Of a stretch of DNA of 64,000 bases, positions 43,526 through 52,529 are shown one piece after another. The stretch is from G965195345 sp965277775 (GTDB taxonomy: Bacteria; Pseudomonadota; Gammaproteobacteria; CAKMZV01). The translations under genes and the position numbers were made by a program. Location: NCBI GenBank assembly GCA_965277775.1, contig OZ255843.1:62001-126000 (forward strand), written 5' to 3'. The first letter of the stretch is position 1; each line of letters starts with the position of its first letter. The notes beneath the pieces are model-generated. The model did not search any database and was not told the origin of the DNA. It was given only the letters and a program-made list of their open reading frames with translations.

Positions 43526-44299
43526 CTACAGTCCTGAAGCGCGTAAGAGCTCAAGATGCAGGCGATACTTTGACTCCCAGTGCAGAATGTCATCGAACAC
43601 GGCATTTGGAGGGCTAAGTTGTTCTGAGCGCGCGACAAACTGCTCATCGGCATTCAAGCCATAACGCCGATTGAGACCCAATACTTGCTGTTCATTGGCA
43701 TTTTCCTGCTGATCCGTAGAAGCGACGGTTGCAATTGCGCCCAAGGATAGCAGCACAAAGGGCAATTCAGTGGCCATCAATAGTCCGCCACTGGTCAATC
43801 GACAATCATCACTGCTCAGACAAACCGTCAGATCGCCTTTAAGCGTACTCAAGCCGCTCAATTGACTGATACGCGCTGAATCAAACCAAATCCATTGGTC
43901 ATAACTGCTGACGTGATAACGGATTGGCTGACCCCAAGCATCGAGTAGTAGTCCGTCCTCGTTCACTCTGCCGGTCAATCCCAATGTTCGCGTTGGAATA
44001 AAACCGTTTTTATTCTGGCATTGGTTGTTCTGAAAAGACTCGAGGCCTGAACCATTAATGAGTGCAGGACAGGGCAGTCGTTTGTGGGTCGCAAAATAAC
44101 TGACAATCAAATCACCAATGGACTCTAACTGTTTTTGAGTGACGGCTATTTTTTGTTGCTTGTGTTGTTGATAGATCGGAATGCCAACGCTCTGAAATAG
44201 GATGGCCATCACCACCAAAACAATGGCCAATTCAATGAGTGAAAAGCCTTGATTTAACTTTTGTTGCACGTCACGATTTTCAGTTGTGCATCCATACAA
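43526..44299 (-). CDS. Type IV prepilin-like protein with an LPCP body
   Basis: A 257-residue pseudopilin. The prepilin peptidase site is G18-F19 in NQGFSLIELAIVLVV with Glu at +5 (Glu23), followed by the hydrophobic helix. The body has RLPCPALINGSG, a later Cys, IPTRTLGL and LLDAWGQPIRYHVSS, a pattern seen in long minor pseudopilins. An in-frame GTG at 44269 would give a more usual 8-residue leader. It overlaps the upstream pseudopilin gene and is last in the cluster. Confidence 0.75.
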   Translation of the reverse strand: MYGCTTENRDVQQKLNQGFSLIELAIVLVVMAILFQSVGIPIYQQHKQQKIAVTQKQLESIGDLIVSYFATHKRLPCPALINGSGLESFQNNQCQNKNGFIPTRTLGLTGRVNEDGLLLDAWGQPIRYHVSSYDQWIWFDSARISQLSGLSTLKGDLTVCLSSDDCRLTSGGLLMATELPFVLLSLGAIATVASTDQQENANEQQVLGLNRRYGLNADEQFVARSEQLSPPNAVFDDILHWESKYRLHLELLRASGL

Positions 44300-45531
44300 T
44301 AAGCGCTGTCATTCCCTGTAGATGCAAGGGGTTGACTGGTTGAAAATACACTGAGCCAAGGTGGCTCAAGGTAATCAGCGAAGGTTTGACTGGGGCGGTT
44401 TTGGTGCGCGTATTTTTTATCTGCAAACACCAGTATGGCTGCATACTGCTGACCACCATGTTTGATGCAAGCGCCTTGTTGATGGCAATTGGGCGCGACA
44501 CGATAAAACCAATGGTCTTTCCAATGTGTCCAGAACCGTCGATGCGCGCTTTCACTGGCCCAAGTGCCTTTGCTCAAGTCTATAGATTGGTTGCCCACAG
44601 AAACGGATTGACAGGCGGCTGATATTTCTTGATTGTTCTCGTCTATGATGGGCAGCCTGCCCATGAGTGCGCCGTCGGATTTGTAGGTGCGTAAACGGTG
44701 CATTTGAGTGGTTGATTGTGTTTGGAATGCGGTGGGCAGGGTTTGATCTTTGCTGGTTTGTGTGTATAAGGCAAGGCATTTGAGCAGTGCTTGGGCAAAT
44801 TCATCGCGTAATTGTTTAAATTCGGGTTGCTGATAAACGCCTTTGAACAGTGTTTCAGCGCGGATTAATCGAATTTCAGATTTGATAGGACTCAAGTCAA
44901 TAGGCGTTTGAGTGTATTTAGGGATGGTGATGTTTGGTAGAAAATGACTAAGTTCAAAATCTGCCCGGCATCGATTTTTATGATTTTTGGCCAGTCGAGG
45001 TGCGGTTCCTTGCGTGGGGGCAATGACAGCCGCGACCCCAGACTGTCCTTTATAACTGAGATTGTTTGGTGTGTCAGCATTGTGCATAATGTTGACGTAG
45101 GAGGTGTTCTTTTTGCTATGACCTGCAACCACATACCAATAACATTCGGCGTGGCGGTTGAAGGTTTGTGGCATATTCAAGGAGTACCATGGAATACGCC
45201 CAACATTCCATTGCGTTGCTGAACCACAATGTTCAGCCCCATCTCGGGCGCTAACGGCATCGCTCACACAAGGCAGAAAGCCATAGAGCCCCTGAAATGT
45301 ATTGCCAGAATTTGAGCTTTGTTTATGATAGGTTCGGGCGTAAGCGATCATGTTTTGTTGGATTTTGTTAAGTTGGGTGCGTTTATTGCCTTCGCCACTG
45401 TGATCGACGAGCAATAGTGGTGAGGTGGCCAACAATGCAACGGCAATAATGGGTAAAAAGAAGCCTTCTTGATTCGTTTCTAAGCGGTTGTGCGATTGGA
45501 TAGCAGGCGTTAGGGTTTGCTTGTTTGCCAT
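44254..45531 (-). CDS. Large pseudopilin-like protein of the pilus cluster
   Basis: A 425-residue protein. The N-terminus has EGFFLPIIAVALLATSPLLL, a prepilin-like Gly-Phe site and hydrophobic helix but lacking Glu+5, as in GspK/PilX-type tip subunits. The body repeats the neighbour's plan: GFLPCVSDAVS, a Cys, GRIPWYSLNMP, ECYWYVVAG. About ten cysteines suggest disulfides in a secreted domain. No exact function is known to me; position in the cluster suggests a minor or tip pseudopilin. Confidence 0.6.
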   Translation of the reverse strand: MANKQTLTPAIQSHNRLETNQEGFFLPIIAVALLATSPLLLVDHSGEGNKRTQLNKIQQNMIAYARTYHKQSSNSGNTFQGLYGFLPCVSDAVSARDGAEHCGSATQWNVGRIPWYSLNMPQTFNRHAECYWYVVAGHSKKNTSYVNIMHNADTPNNLSYKGQSGVAAVIAPTQGTAPRLAKNHKNRCRADFELSHFLPNITIPKYTQTPIDLSPIKSEIRLIRAETLFKGVYQQPEFKQLRDEFAQALLKCLALYTQTSKDQTLPTAFQTQSTTQMHRLRTYKSDGALMGRLPIIDENNQEISAACQSVSVGNQSIDLSKGTWASESAHRRFWTHWKDHWFYRVAPNCHQQGACIKHGGQQYAAILVFADKKYAHQNRPSQTFADYLEPPWLSVFSTSQPLASTGNDSAYCMDAQLKIVTCNKS

Positions 45532-45857
45532 TGCTTACCATCCCAGTACAAGGTTGTTCGTTTATTTTTAATCCATTGGGCACGTTGGCGACTTTTGGAG
45601 GGTTTGGATTTTGATTTTTTAGATTGAACTGTTGGCGTATGAGTGAGCGGTGGGTCATTCTGATTGGCGGGCGGGTCCTTTGGTGCCTCTATCTCAAACA
45701 AGTCGGGTTCAGTGCGTGTCTCTGTGGGTACGCTCATTTCTTCAGTCAGTTCAGATTCATCATTGTCAAAGATGTAATCGAGTGCCTGCGCAGGCTGACA
45801 CAGCAAACAAAGTACGATAAAAGCAGGACCGTATTGACTCAATTTGACAAAGTACAT
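45510..45857 (-). CDS. Small secreted protein in the pilus cluster
   Basis: A 115-residue protein with a signal peptide (hydrophobic 9-20, cleavage after QPAQA), then an acidic Pro/Glu/Thr-rich stretch and a basic Lys/Ser-rich end (TVQSKKSKSKPSKSRQ). ATG 45857 is chosen because it starts the signal peptide directly and overlaps the previous gene by only 19 bases; the longer frame would bury it. It lies where MshK-like accessory proteins occur, but I see no homology. Confidence 0.5.
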   Translation of the reverse strand: MYFVKLSQYGPAFIVLCLLCQPAQALDYIFDNDESELTEEMSVPTETRTEPDLFEIEAPKDPPANQNDPPLTHTPTVQSKKSKSKPSKSRQRAQWIKNKRTTLYWDGKQWQTSKP

Positions 45858-46258
45858 TCTGCCTCCAATTGATTGCTTGATTGACTTTCGACGCGTTCTA
45901 TACGGCATTGCTTTAATTTCAAAGGGGCATTGATTGGGTTGCTTAAGCTGAATTGCTCCCACGCTTGACGCCAATGTTTTTCATTGAATTGACTGAAGGT
46001 TAATTGCACGTTTTGGTTCTTTCTGTGAATGTCTGGATACATGTCGTATTGATTGAAGATGTCCATCAATCGGTCGAGTTGTTGTTGATCGTTTTCAATT
46101 TCGTGGGCATCATTAGAATGGTTCGTGTGACTTAACATTTGTTGTTTGTTGGTTAAAGCAATCACTTGAGTATATAAAATTATTTCTTTGTTTATCAGAA
46201 AGATACAAACAAAAGCGGTTAAAACAAAAATCAATAAATTTACGATCAAATACTTCAT
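45839..46258 (-). CDS. MshJ/PilO-like pilus alignment protein
   Basis: A 139-residue bitopic protein: one N-terminal membrane helix (about 4-22), a short coiled coil (about 28-70) and a small periplasmic domain. This topology and its position between a PilN-like gene and the pseudopilins match MshJ/PilO/GspM, which align the platform with the secretin. Sequence identity is not recognisable. Confidence 0.5.
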   Translation of the reverse strand: MKYLIVNLLIFVLTAFVCIFLINKEIILYTQVIALTNKQQMLSHTNHSNDAHEIENDQQQLDRLMDIFNQYDMYPDIHRKNQNVQLTFSQFNEKHWRQAWEQFSLSNPINAPLKLKQCRIERVESQSSNQLEAECTLSN

Positions 46259-46287
46259 TGTTAATCGACATTCACAGCACTATTAAG

Positions 46288-47160
46288 TCATTGCCTTAAA
46301 GCATATTGTGGTTGACCATTTGGCTGCAATTGAACGGCAAAAATCTTTTTTGACGCCCATTTGCCTTTGAGTGGATTTTGAAGGACTTTTTGTGCAGCCG
46401 GTTTTGATAGCTGCCGTAGAAAATCTAACCATTCCAATTCAGCTTCGGCCATACTAAGCATATTGACTTGCCAATAGCCTTTGATGATCGTTTCATTGCG
46501 TGACCAATGAAACTGTGTCATCTCGATATTATCAAAATGCTTTATTGCGCGCCCAATTTGGTTCATGCTGTGCAGGTAGTCGGCTGCAAAAACCTTTGGT
46601 GGCACGACTTGCATGGCTGATAACTGTTGATTTAAGTGTTGTTCAGCGTGCCGTTGTTGCCTGAACGCTTGAGTTTGGGCCATGGTTAAGCCTAAGCTGA
46701 AACAAAGTAGAGCACAATTGGTCATCAATGCCCTGATTTTGGAGCGTTTATAAGTCTTTATCGCCGGTTGTTGTGCTTTGCCACGATGATTAGATACCAT
46801 ATGGTTAAAATAGGCCGAGTGTAGGGTCGGGTGATTGATGGCAATCGGTGTTGAGCGTATGAGCGTGTTATTTTCAAGTTGTACATGGTGCGCACAATCG
46901 AGACCGAATACACAACACTCAGTGCCATCAATGGCACAAGAGGCACCTAATAGTTTGATGTCGGCGTTTTTGAATGGACGCAATCGTTGATTGAGTGCAT
47001 CGCTCATTTCTAATCCTCTTTGAGCATCGTAGCTGTAATCGTAACCAACCAAATGAATGTTCAATTTTTGTTCTGGATTTTTGATGCTTTCGCACTTAAT
47101 CCATTGCTTGTGCATAAAGCAATATATTTCGTTATTTCCTATACTTATGTAATTATTCAT
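46288..47160 (-). CDS. MshI/PilN-like pilus assembly protein
   Basis: A 290-residue protein. Residues 1-140 are cytoplasmic and contain a Cys-rich segment (CAIDGTECCVFGLDC). One membrane helix lies at about 144-160, with a coiled coil and a small periplasmic domain after it. The layout is that of MshI, which joins PilM- and PilN-like parts. Domain evidence is weak and the call is mainly positional. Confidence 0.5.
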   Translation of the reverse strand: MNNYISIGNNEIYCFMHKQWIKCESIKNPEQKLNIHLVGYDYSYDAQRGLEMSDALNQRLRPFKNADIKLLGASCAIDGTECCVFGLDCAHHVQLENNTLIRSTPIAINHPTLHSAYFNHMVSNHRGKAQQPAIKTYKRSKIRALMTNCALLCFSLGLTMAQTQAFRQQRHAEQHLNQQLSAMQVVPPKVFAADYLHSMNQIGRAIKHFDNIEMTQFHWSRNETIIKGYWQVNMLSMAEAELEWLDFLRQLSKPAAQKVLQNPLKGKWASKKIFAVQLQPNGQPQYALRQ

Positions 47161-47188
47161 ACAGCCTCTTTATCTTGATTTGATCGCA

Positions 47189-48205
47189 TTATTGATAGAG
47201 TGGTAAGATAAAAAACACGATAAAAAGGATGACGATACAACCAGAAATTAGTGTCAAAACTGGTTGGATTAAAGGCTCTATTCGCTTCACTGAATGATCG
47301 GTTTGAGTCTCAAAGTATTGGGCTAATTTCTTCCAAACAAGGTTCATGGCGTGTTGATTGTTCAAAGAATGGGTGAATTGACTGATGATGGGCGGAATAT
47401 GGGGCATGTCTTGGATGGCATGATTCAAGGATTCACCCGTTAAGATCTTCTGTCGTACATTGATCCAATCGGTCTTTAATCCTGGCATTTGCAGCACTTG
47501 AATGGCGATTTGTAATTGCTTGTCAAAATGAATATGACATGACTGTAACATATTCAAAATACAGAAGAAACGTGACATTTCCCAAGTAATTTGGAGGTTT
47601 CTAATCGGCTTGATTAACAGCATTTTTGTTTTAACAAAATTGAATAGGGGACGGCGCAACAACACAATCAAACAGCCTGTAACCAAGAGGGAAATCAATA
47701 AAGGCCAAGGGTTAACAAATAATAGCAATGCTTGTTTGGCGTACCAAGGGTAGGCAGGGTTATTTTGGGCAAATTGAATGAGGTTTGGCGCCAAAATCAA
47801 CCCAGCAATGAACAGTGCGCTATTTATCAACAGCAGGGTGATGAGGGGATAGCTTAGTAATTTAACCCACCGTTTGCGCCATTGGTCCTGCCATTCGAGC
47901 CAGTGTGCCCATAGCTCAAAGGTTGATTGCAGTTGATTAAATTGCTCGCTGTGCTGAACAATTTTTATCAAGGAAGGGTTAAATGCTTGAGCATTGTTTT
48001 GCATGGCATTGCCCAAGGATTGGCCAACAAAGACTTGAATCGACAATTGGTTCAGTACCGCCTGCCATTGCTGAGATAATGCCGAAACGCTCAATTCCTG
48101 CAAGGCTTGGGTTAATCTGAAGCCAGAATTAAGCAATAATGCCATTTCACGGCAAAAATAGGGCTCCAAGCCCTTTTTCAATCGTTTAGTCCGTAAATGA
48201 TTCAC
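47189..48205 (-). CDS. Type II secretion F-family inner-membrane platform protein (MshG/PilC-like)
   Basis: About 338 residues with two copies of the T2SSF domain. The first begins YFCREMALLLNSGFRLTQALQ and the second WEMSRFFCILNMLQSCHIHF. Three hydrophobic segments lie around 130-165, 185-205 and at the C-terminus. The platform converts ATPase motion into pilin insertion. The start is uncertain: ATG 48265 overlaps the ATPase gene by 80 bases, GTG 48205 by 20, and a TTG at 48181 follows the ATPase stop. Confidence 0.8.
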   Translation of the reverse strand: MNHLRTKRLKKGLEPYFCREMALLLNSGFRLTQALQELSVSALSQQWQAVLNQLSIQVFVGQSLGNAMQNNAQAFNPSLIKIVQHSEQFNQLQSTFELWAHWLEWQDQWRKRWVKLLSYPLITLLLINSALFIAGLILAPNLIQFAQNNPAYPWYAKQALLLFVNPWPLLISLLVTGCLIVLLRRPLFNFVKTKMLLIKPIRNLQITWEMSRFFCILNMLQSCHIHFDKQLQIAIQVLQMPGLKTDWINVRQKILTGESLNHAIQDMPHIPPIISQFTHSLNNQHAMNLVWKKLAQYFETQTDHSVKRIEPLIQPVLTLISGCIVILFIVFFILPLYQ

Positions 48206-49763
48206 CAAATACCCGCTCAACTTCTTGTAGATCACACAATGTTTCACCAATGGCCACTTTCGCATAATGCTTTAATCGTTTTATGTCGGAGGGCACAATC
48301 ATCTCATCGTGATCCTTCCATTGGCAGACCAAGGTCTCCATGATGGCAAAACGCCCCGCATAGCCCGTATCATGACATAGACCACATCCAACCCCTTGAC
48401 AGTTGGAACAACGCTTACGTAGTAGCCGCTGTGAAATAAGCCCTTGTAACTGCCGTTTAAGCAGAGCAGGGGAGATTTGCAAGTCCACCAGGCGGCTGAG
48501 GATCCCTTCCAAATCATTGGCGTGTACCGTTGCTAACACCAGATGCCCCGTCATACTGGCTTTAATCGCCAAATCGGCAGTAATGGCATCACGAATTTCA
48601 CCTACTAAGATGACATCCGGGTCTTGTCTTAACACCAGTTTGAGCGCCTTGTGAAAATCCAAACCAATGGCTTCATGCATTTCAATCTGGCGAATGCCAT
48701 GCAATTGCTGCTCTACGGGGTCCTCCAAAGTAATGATGTTGAGGCGCTCGTGATTGAGTGATTTGAGCAAGCTATAAAGCGTTGTGCTTTTGCCACTGCC
48801 CGTGGGACCGGCAATCACAATGAGTCCATGTGGCTGGTTCATCATAAATCGAAGGTTCTGTTGTATATCTTCAGGAATTCCAATATCATATAAAGTATTG
48901 AACTGTTCTGATTTTTGAAACCTCAAGACTATATGCTCGCCCCAAATGCCGGGCAGAATGGCCACTCGAATATTTAAATCGCCTTGCTTGTTGACCTTAA
49001 AACTGCCTTCTTGAGGGAGGCGATTTTCGGAAATGTCCAACTGCGCCAGAACTTTGATCCTAATCACAACGGCTTGCCATAAATGACTATGCAACGTCAG
49101 CATATAGACCAAGATGCCATCAATCCTCATACGCACCACGGTTTGATATTGTTGAGGGTCAAAATGGATGTCTGAACAACGTTTGCTATTGGCTTCTAAT
49201 AAAATTTGTTCAACCAAGAGCACCACCAAATGTTGTTTTTCTTCAATGGGTTGGCGCAATTGATGCGGATCTTCGCAAATTTTCAGCACAATGGATTCAG
49301 TGTGTGTGGTTGCAGGCAAATACTGCGCCATGGCCTCAACAAAGGCCGCATAACTGACCAATTTTGGCACGATTTGGTATTTAAATTGGAACACGGCCGT
49401 TAACTCAGTCCAACCTTCTGGTACAAAAGGCTCAACAATTGCGACTTCCAAGCACTGATCGTTTATTTGTACAGGCAAAATCAATGCTTCTTTAACTTTG
49501 TTCGCGCCAATTATTTGCAATGACGCTATGTGCACGGTGATTTCAGGTCGCTCAAACAACGCTATGCCCCATTGATTACTGGCAAATTGCAACCAGGATT
49601 CATCACACAAGGCCTTCATTCGCATCAAATAGCCTAATGGACAAGTGTTTTTGAGTCGGTGCTCATACAGCGCCATTTGCACTTGATGCGCTTCAATGAT
49701 GCCCTGTTCGAGCATTCTGTATAAAACGGGGACCAGATTGGTCGTGGCTGTTTGATCAACCAT
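48186..49763 (-). CDS. mshE: Type IV pilus / type II secretion assembly ATPase (MshE/GspE-like)
   Basis: A 525-residue hexameric ATPase. It has an N-terminal MshEN-like region, then Walker A AGPTGSGKST (about 318-327), an Asp-box-like NRLPQEGSFKV (E instead of the usual D), Walker B DPDVILVGEIRD, a His box TGHLVLATVHAND, and a tetra-cysteine zinc knuckle CSNCQGVGCGLC. The start at 49763 follows GAGGGA and overlaps the small membrane gene by 8 bases. It should drive pseudopilus polymerisation; MshEN domains bind c-di-GMP in the MSHA system, which I infer only. Confidence 0.85.
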   Translation of the reverse strand: MVDQTATTNLVPVLYRMLEQGIIEAHQVQMALYEHRLKNTCPLGYLMRMKALCDESWLQFASNQWGIALFERPEITVHIASLQIIGANKVKEALILPVQINDQCLEVAIVEPFVPEGWTELTAVFQFKYQIVPKLVSYAAFVEAMAQYLPATTHTESIVLKICEDPHQLRQPIEEKQHLVVLLVEQILLEANSKRCSDIHFDPQQYQTVVRMRIDGILVYMLTLHSHLWQAVVIRIKVLAQLDISENRLPQEGSFKVNKQGDLNIRVAILPGIWGEHIVLRFQKSEQFNTLYDIGIPEDIQQNLRFMMNQPHGLIVIAGPTGSGKSTTLYSLLKSLNHERLNIITLEDPVEQQLHGIRQIEMHEAIGLDFHKALKLVLRQDPDVILVGEIRDAITADLAIKASMTGHLVLATVHANDLEGILSRLVDLQISPALLKRQLQGLISQRLLRKRCSNCQGVGCGLCHDTGYAGRFAIMETLVCQWKDHDEMIVPSDIKRLKHYAKVAIGETLCDLQEVERVFGESFTD

Positions 49764-49905
49764 GAATCCCTCGCACCCATTGTTGATAGACCCAATCACC
49801 GAGGAAAAAAGCCAACACACACAGCAAACAAAGCAAAGAGATGATCTTAAACCAATGGAGTCGCCTTTGTTTGATTGTGGGCGGGAATAGAACGATTGGT
49901 TTCAT
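49756..49905 (-). CDS. 49-residue one-pass membrane protein between secretin and ATPase
   Basis: An ATG frame of 49 codons, overlapping the secretin stop by ATGA and the ATPase start by 8 bases, so it is embedded in a translationally coupled chain. The product has a basic N-terminus (IKQRRLHWFK), one strong hydrophobic helix (about 20-40, IISLLCLLCVLAFFLG) and a short tail. The tight overlaps on both sides argue that it is real. It may link platform and secretin; I know no homologue. Confidence 0.6.
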   Translation of the reverse strand: MKPIVLFPPTIKQRRLHWFKIISLLCLLCVLAFFLGDWVYQQWVRGIHG

Positions 49906-51356
49906 GGCAATATGGTAGGGCGGATGAATAAAACCAGTTCTGTATTGCGGGCGGTATTCTGTTTGTAGCCTAAGGCACTGAGTCCAATCAAGCCATCATT
50001 GCTAAAGCCGCGTCTTTTCTGAATGAGCCCACCAATCACAGCCAGTTCACCATTTTTAACGCGTAACACAGATTCTAATTCTCTTTCTTGGATGATGGGA
50101 ACTTGCGAAACCACCCCTTGTTGGGCAAGCACAGGGTGTGGGTCGCGAACCATGCCTGAGACATTGGAGATGGTTGGTCTGAGATTCAACAAAATTTCGC
50201 CATTTTGTTGAATATAGGGCGTTAAGGCGAGGATCAATCCGACAGCCACACTGTTTAATTCGGTGTCAAAGTTTGTCACCGAACCGTTCTGATTGACAGC
50301 AGTGACCGATTCAATGGTGAAATAAACCGCGTTATCAACCACTTTGAGTAAGGCGGTATGGTTGTTTAATACTTGTATGCGCGGTGAAGAAATGACTTTT
50401 GAATCGCCGAATTGTTGGAGAAAACGTGCTGCGAGGCTACCAGAGTCCGCCCCTGAACCCGTAATAGATATAACACCGTTTGGTGCTGTATTAATTCGAT
50501 TATTGAGGGCATTCTGAGCCAAGCTCAATTGACCGCTCATCAAGCGCCAATCGATACCCTGTTGATGGCTTTTTGATAGCTCGACTTCGAGAATAGAGAC
50601 TTCTATAACCACTTGTTTTTGCTGATTATTTATAACCTCTTTAAGAAATTGTTTGATGTTTTGTTGCTTGCTTTCATTGGCATAGGAACTGACAATGCCA
50701 GCCTCCTTGTTGATGACCAAATGATCGCTGTCTGTGCTCTCGAGTAGCTTTTGCAAGTTGACGGTGAGGTTTTGCCAAAAATGGTGTTCAAACACATTAT
50801 CAACTTGGGTGCCAATTTCGGCCAAGTCTTGTTTGCCGACATTTTGCGATAAAGACACCCGACTTTTACTGTCGCGCTGCATATTTAATTGCGGTACGCG
50901 ATGGTTTTTCCAATAGGGACGATCTTGGGTGAAGCGCACGTGGTTCTCATCCCAATGGATTTTCACCTCACCTTGACGCGCCAAGCTTTCTAACAATAAA
51001 TACAGTTTGACATTTTTACCCATGTAGCGCACCTTAACGTCCATTGAATGGTCAATGGCATAATCAAAACCATTGAGTTGACTCAAGCCTTCAAGCGCAT
51101 CGAGAAATGGCATGCCGTTGAGTTGAACGCTGACGGTTTTTTGCCAGAGCGTATTATTTTGATACGCTAATGTCTCATCATCGTCGTGCTCTGGCTGTTT
51201 GGCTTGTGAGGCCGTGGTCGTTGATGCCGTTACGGCAGGTATGTCTAAGGTAATGGGTTCGTCTAATTCAGTCTTTTTTTCAGATAAGAGTTCACAACCA
51301 AAGAGATTCAATGCCAATGTCGGCATTATTAACCAGTGAAGACCTTGAATCTGCAT
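49902..51356 (-). CDS. mshL: Outer-membrane secretin MshL-like lipoprotein
   Basis: A 484-residue secretin of the MSHA class. A lipoprotein signal ends at LNLFGC. An STN-like N-domain (about 75-135), N1-type domain, and the beta-barrel secretin domain (about 240-484) with SKVISSPRIQVLNNHTA and VPIIQERELESVLRVKNGELAVIGGL follow. It is 6 bases after dprA and overlaps the small membrane gene. It forms the outer-membrane pore for the pilus or a secreted product. Confidence 0.85.
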   Translation of the reverse strand: MQIQGLHWLIMPTLALNLFGCELLSEKKTELDEPITLDIPAVTASTTTASQAKQPEHDDDETLAYQNNTLWQKTVSVQLNGMPFLDALEGLSQLNGFDYAIDHSMDVKVRYMGKNVKLYLLLESLARQGEVKIHWDENHVRFTQDRPYWKNHRVPQLNMQRDSKSRVSLSQNVGKQDLAEIGTQVDNVFEHHFWQNLTVNLQKLLESTDSDHLVINKEAGIVSSYANESKQQNIKQFLKEVINNQQKQVVIEVSILEVELSKSHQQGIDWRLMSGQLSLAQNALNNRINTAPNGVISITGSGADSGSLAARFLQQFGDSKVISSPRIQVLNNHTALLKVVDNAVYFTIESVTAVNQNGSVTNFDTELNSVAVGLILALTPYIQQNGEILLNLRPTISNVSGMVRDPHPVLAQQGVVSQVPIIQERELESVLRVKNGELAVIGGLIQKRRGFSNDGLIGLSALGYKQNTARNTELVLFIRPTILP

Positions 51357-51362
51357 CCTAAG

Positions 51363-52427
51363 TTATTTAATCCTTTGCCATAAAGTGCTTTCATGCATTT
51401 TGACAATGCCTTCAAACTCAAGTTGTATCAAGCGATATTGCAGTTGTTCAATGGGGATGTTTGACTTTTCTGCCAGCGATTCTATACGCCACAATTCAAA
51501 ATCCATGAGCTTCAACAAGGGGTCTGATGGATCAACCAAGGGTTTTTTGGGCGCTAAAACATCGCGGAACATCCCAATTTCACAGAGGATGTCATCGGCA
51601 TGGGTAATCAGTTTAGCGCCCTGTTGAATTAACCAGTGACATCCTTCACTGGTCGACGAATGGATGCTACCAGGTAAGGCAAACACCTCTCTGTTCTGTT
51701 CAATGGCTTGTCTTGCTGTGATCAACGAACCGCTTTGTAAGGCCGCCTCAACGACCAATGTGGCCACGCTCATACCGCTGATGATGCGGTTTCTTGCTGG
51801 AAAATGATTCGCTCGAGCCGATGTTCCCAAAGGCATTTCGCTGATGATGGCTCCGTCAGCCTCAAGTATATCGTCTGCTAAGGGCTGATGGCGTGATGGA
51901 TAAATAATATCAACGCCTGTGCCGAGGACGGCAATGGTTTTTAACCCTGACTTCAACGCGGCATGGTGTGCATGGCCATCGATGCCAAGCGCCAAACCAC
52001 TGCAAATACCTAAGACCTCATGTTGCAAATCCATGATGATTTTTTGAGTGGTTCTTTCGCCCACAGGTGTGGGTTTGCGAGTGCCAACAACTGCTATGAA
52101 CAGACCTTTCAAGGTTTCTCTTGAGCCACGGACATACAGCACAATGGGTGGGTCGCTGATTTCTTTGAGCATGGGCGGGTAGTCGTCATCGCAGTAAAAC
52201 ATCAGTTGAACCTTGGCTTTGGTGCATTTTTTCAACACTTGTTCTGCTTTTTTTGCGCTCGCCTGCCAAGAAGCTTGAATCTCTGTCATCAGCGGCAGCA
52301 CATCTTGTTCAAACTGTTCTGAATTTAAGGGCAAACCAGCTTCGACGTATTGGCGAAATCGACGAATGCCGAGCCGTTCAGTTTGTATCCAGCGTAAACA
52401 AAATAATTGTGCTTGATTTAATGACAT
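51363..52427 (-). CDS. dprA: DNA-processing protein DprA
   Basis: A 354-residue DprA/Smf protein that loads RecA on incoming single strands in natural transformation. Visible parts are a SAM-like N-terminus, the Rossmann core AVVGTRKPTPVG, SGLALGIDGHAHHAAL, SEMPLGTSARANHFPARNR, VVEAALQSGSLITARQA, and a C-terminal winged helix. ATG 52427 has AGAGGGC upstream. The secretin gene begins 6 bases after its stop, so dprA may head the pilus operon. It is divergent from yqgE. Confidence 0.92.
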   Translation of the reverse strand: MSLNQAQLFCLRWIQTERLGIRRFRQYVEAGLPLNSEQFEQDVLPLMTEIQASWQASAKKAEQVLKKCTKAKVQLMFYCDDDYPPMLKEISDPPIVLYVRGSRETLKGLFIAVVGTRKPTPVGERTTQKIIMDLQHEVLGICSGLALGIDGHAHHAALKSGLKTIAVLGTGVDIIYPSRHQPLADDILEADGAIISEMPLGTSARANHFPARNRIISGMSVATLVVEAALQSGSLITARQAIEQNREVFALPGSIHSSTSEGCHWLIQQGAKLITHADDILCEIGMFRDVLAPKKPLVDPSDPLLKLMDFELWRIESLAEKSNIPIEQLQYRLIQLEFEGIVKMHESTLWQRIK

Positions 52428-52517
52428 GTTTGCCCTCTGTTTGAAAAATGAGCAGTATAAAAGCCTTAAAACAGACACAATGACACTATAAATCGGGACA
52501 ATGCGCATACAAAACTA

Positions 52518-52523
52518 TAAAAT
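52518..52523 (+). promoter_or_regulatory. yqgE promoter leaving no leader
   Basis: TAAAAT (52518-52523) is 17 bases from GGGACA (52495-52500). The ATG begins 7 bases after the -10 box, at the expected transcription start, so the mRNA would be leaderless. No Shine-Dalgarno is present. The box is followed by ACGCCC. Confidence 0.45.
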
Positions 52524-52529
52524 ACGCCC

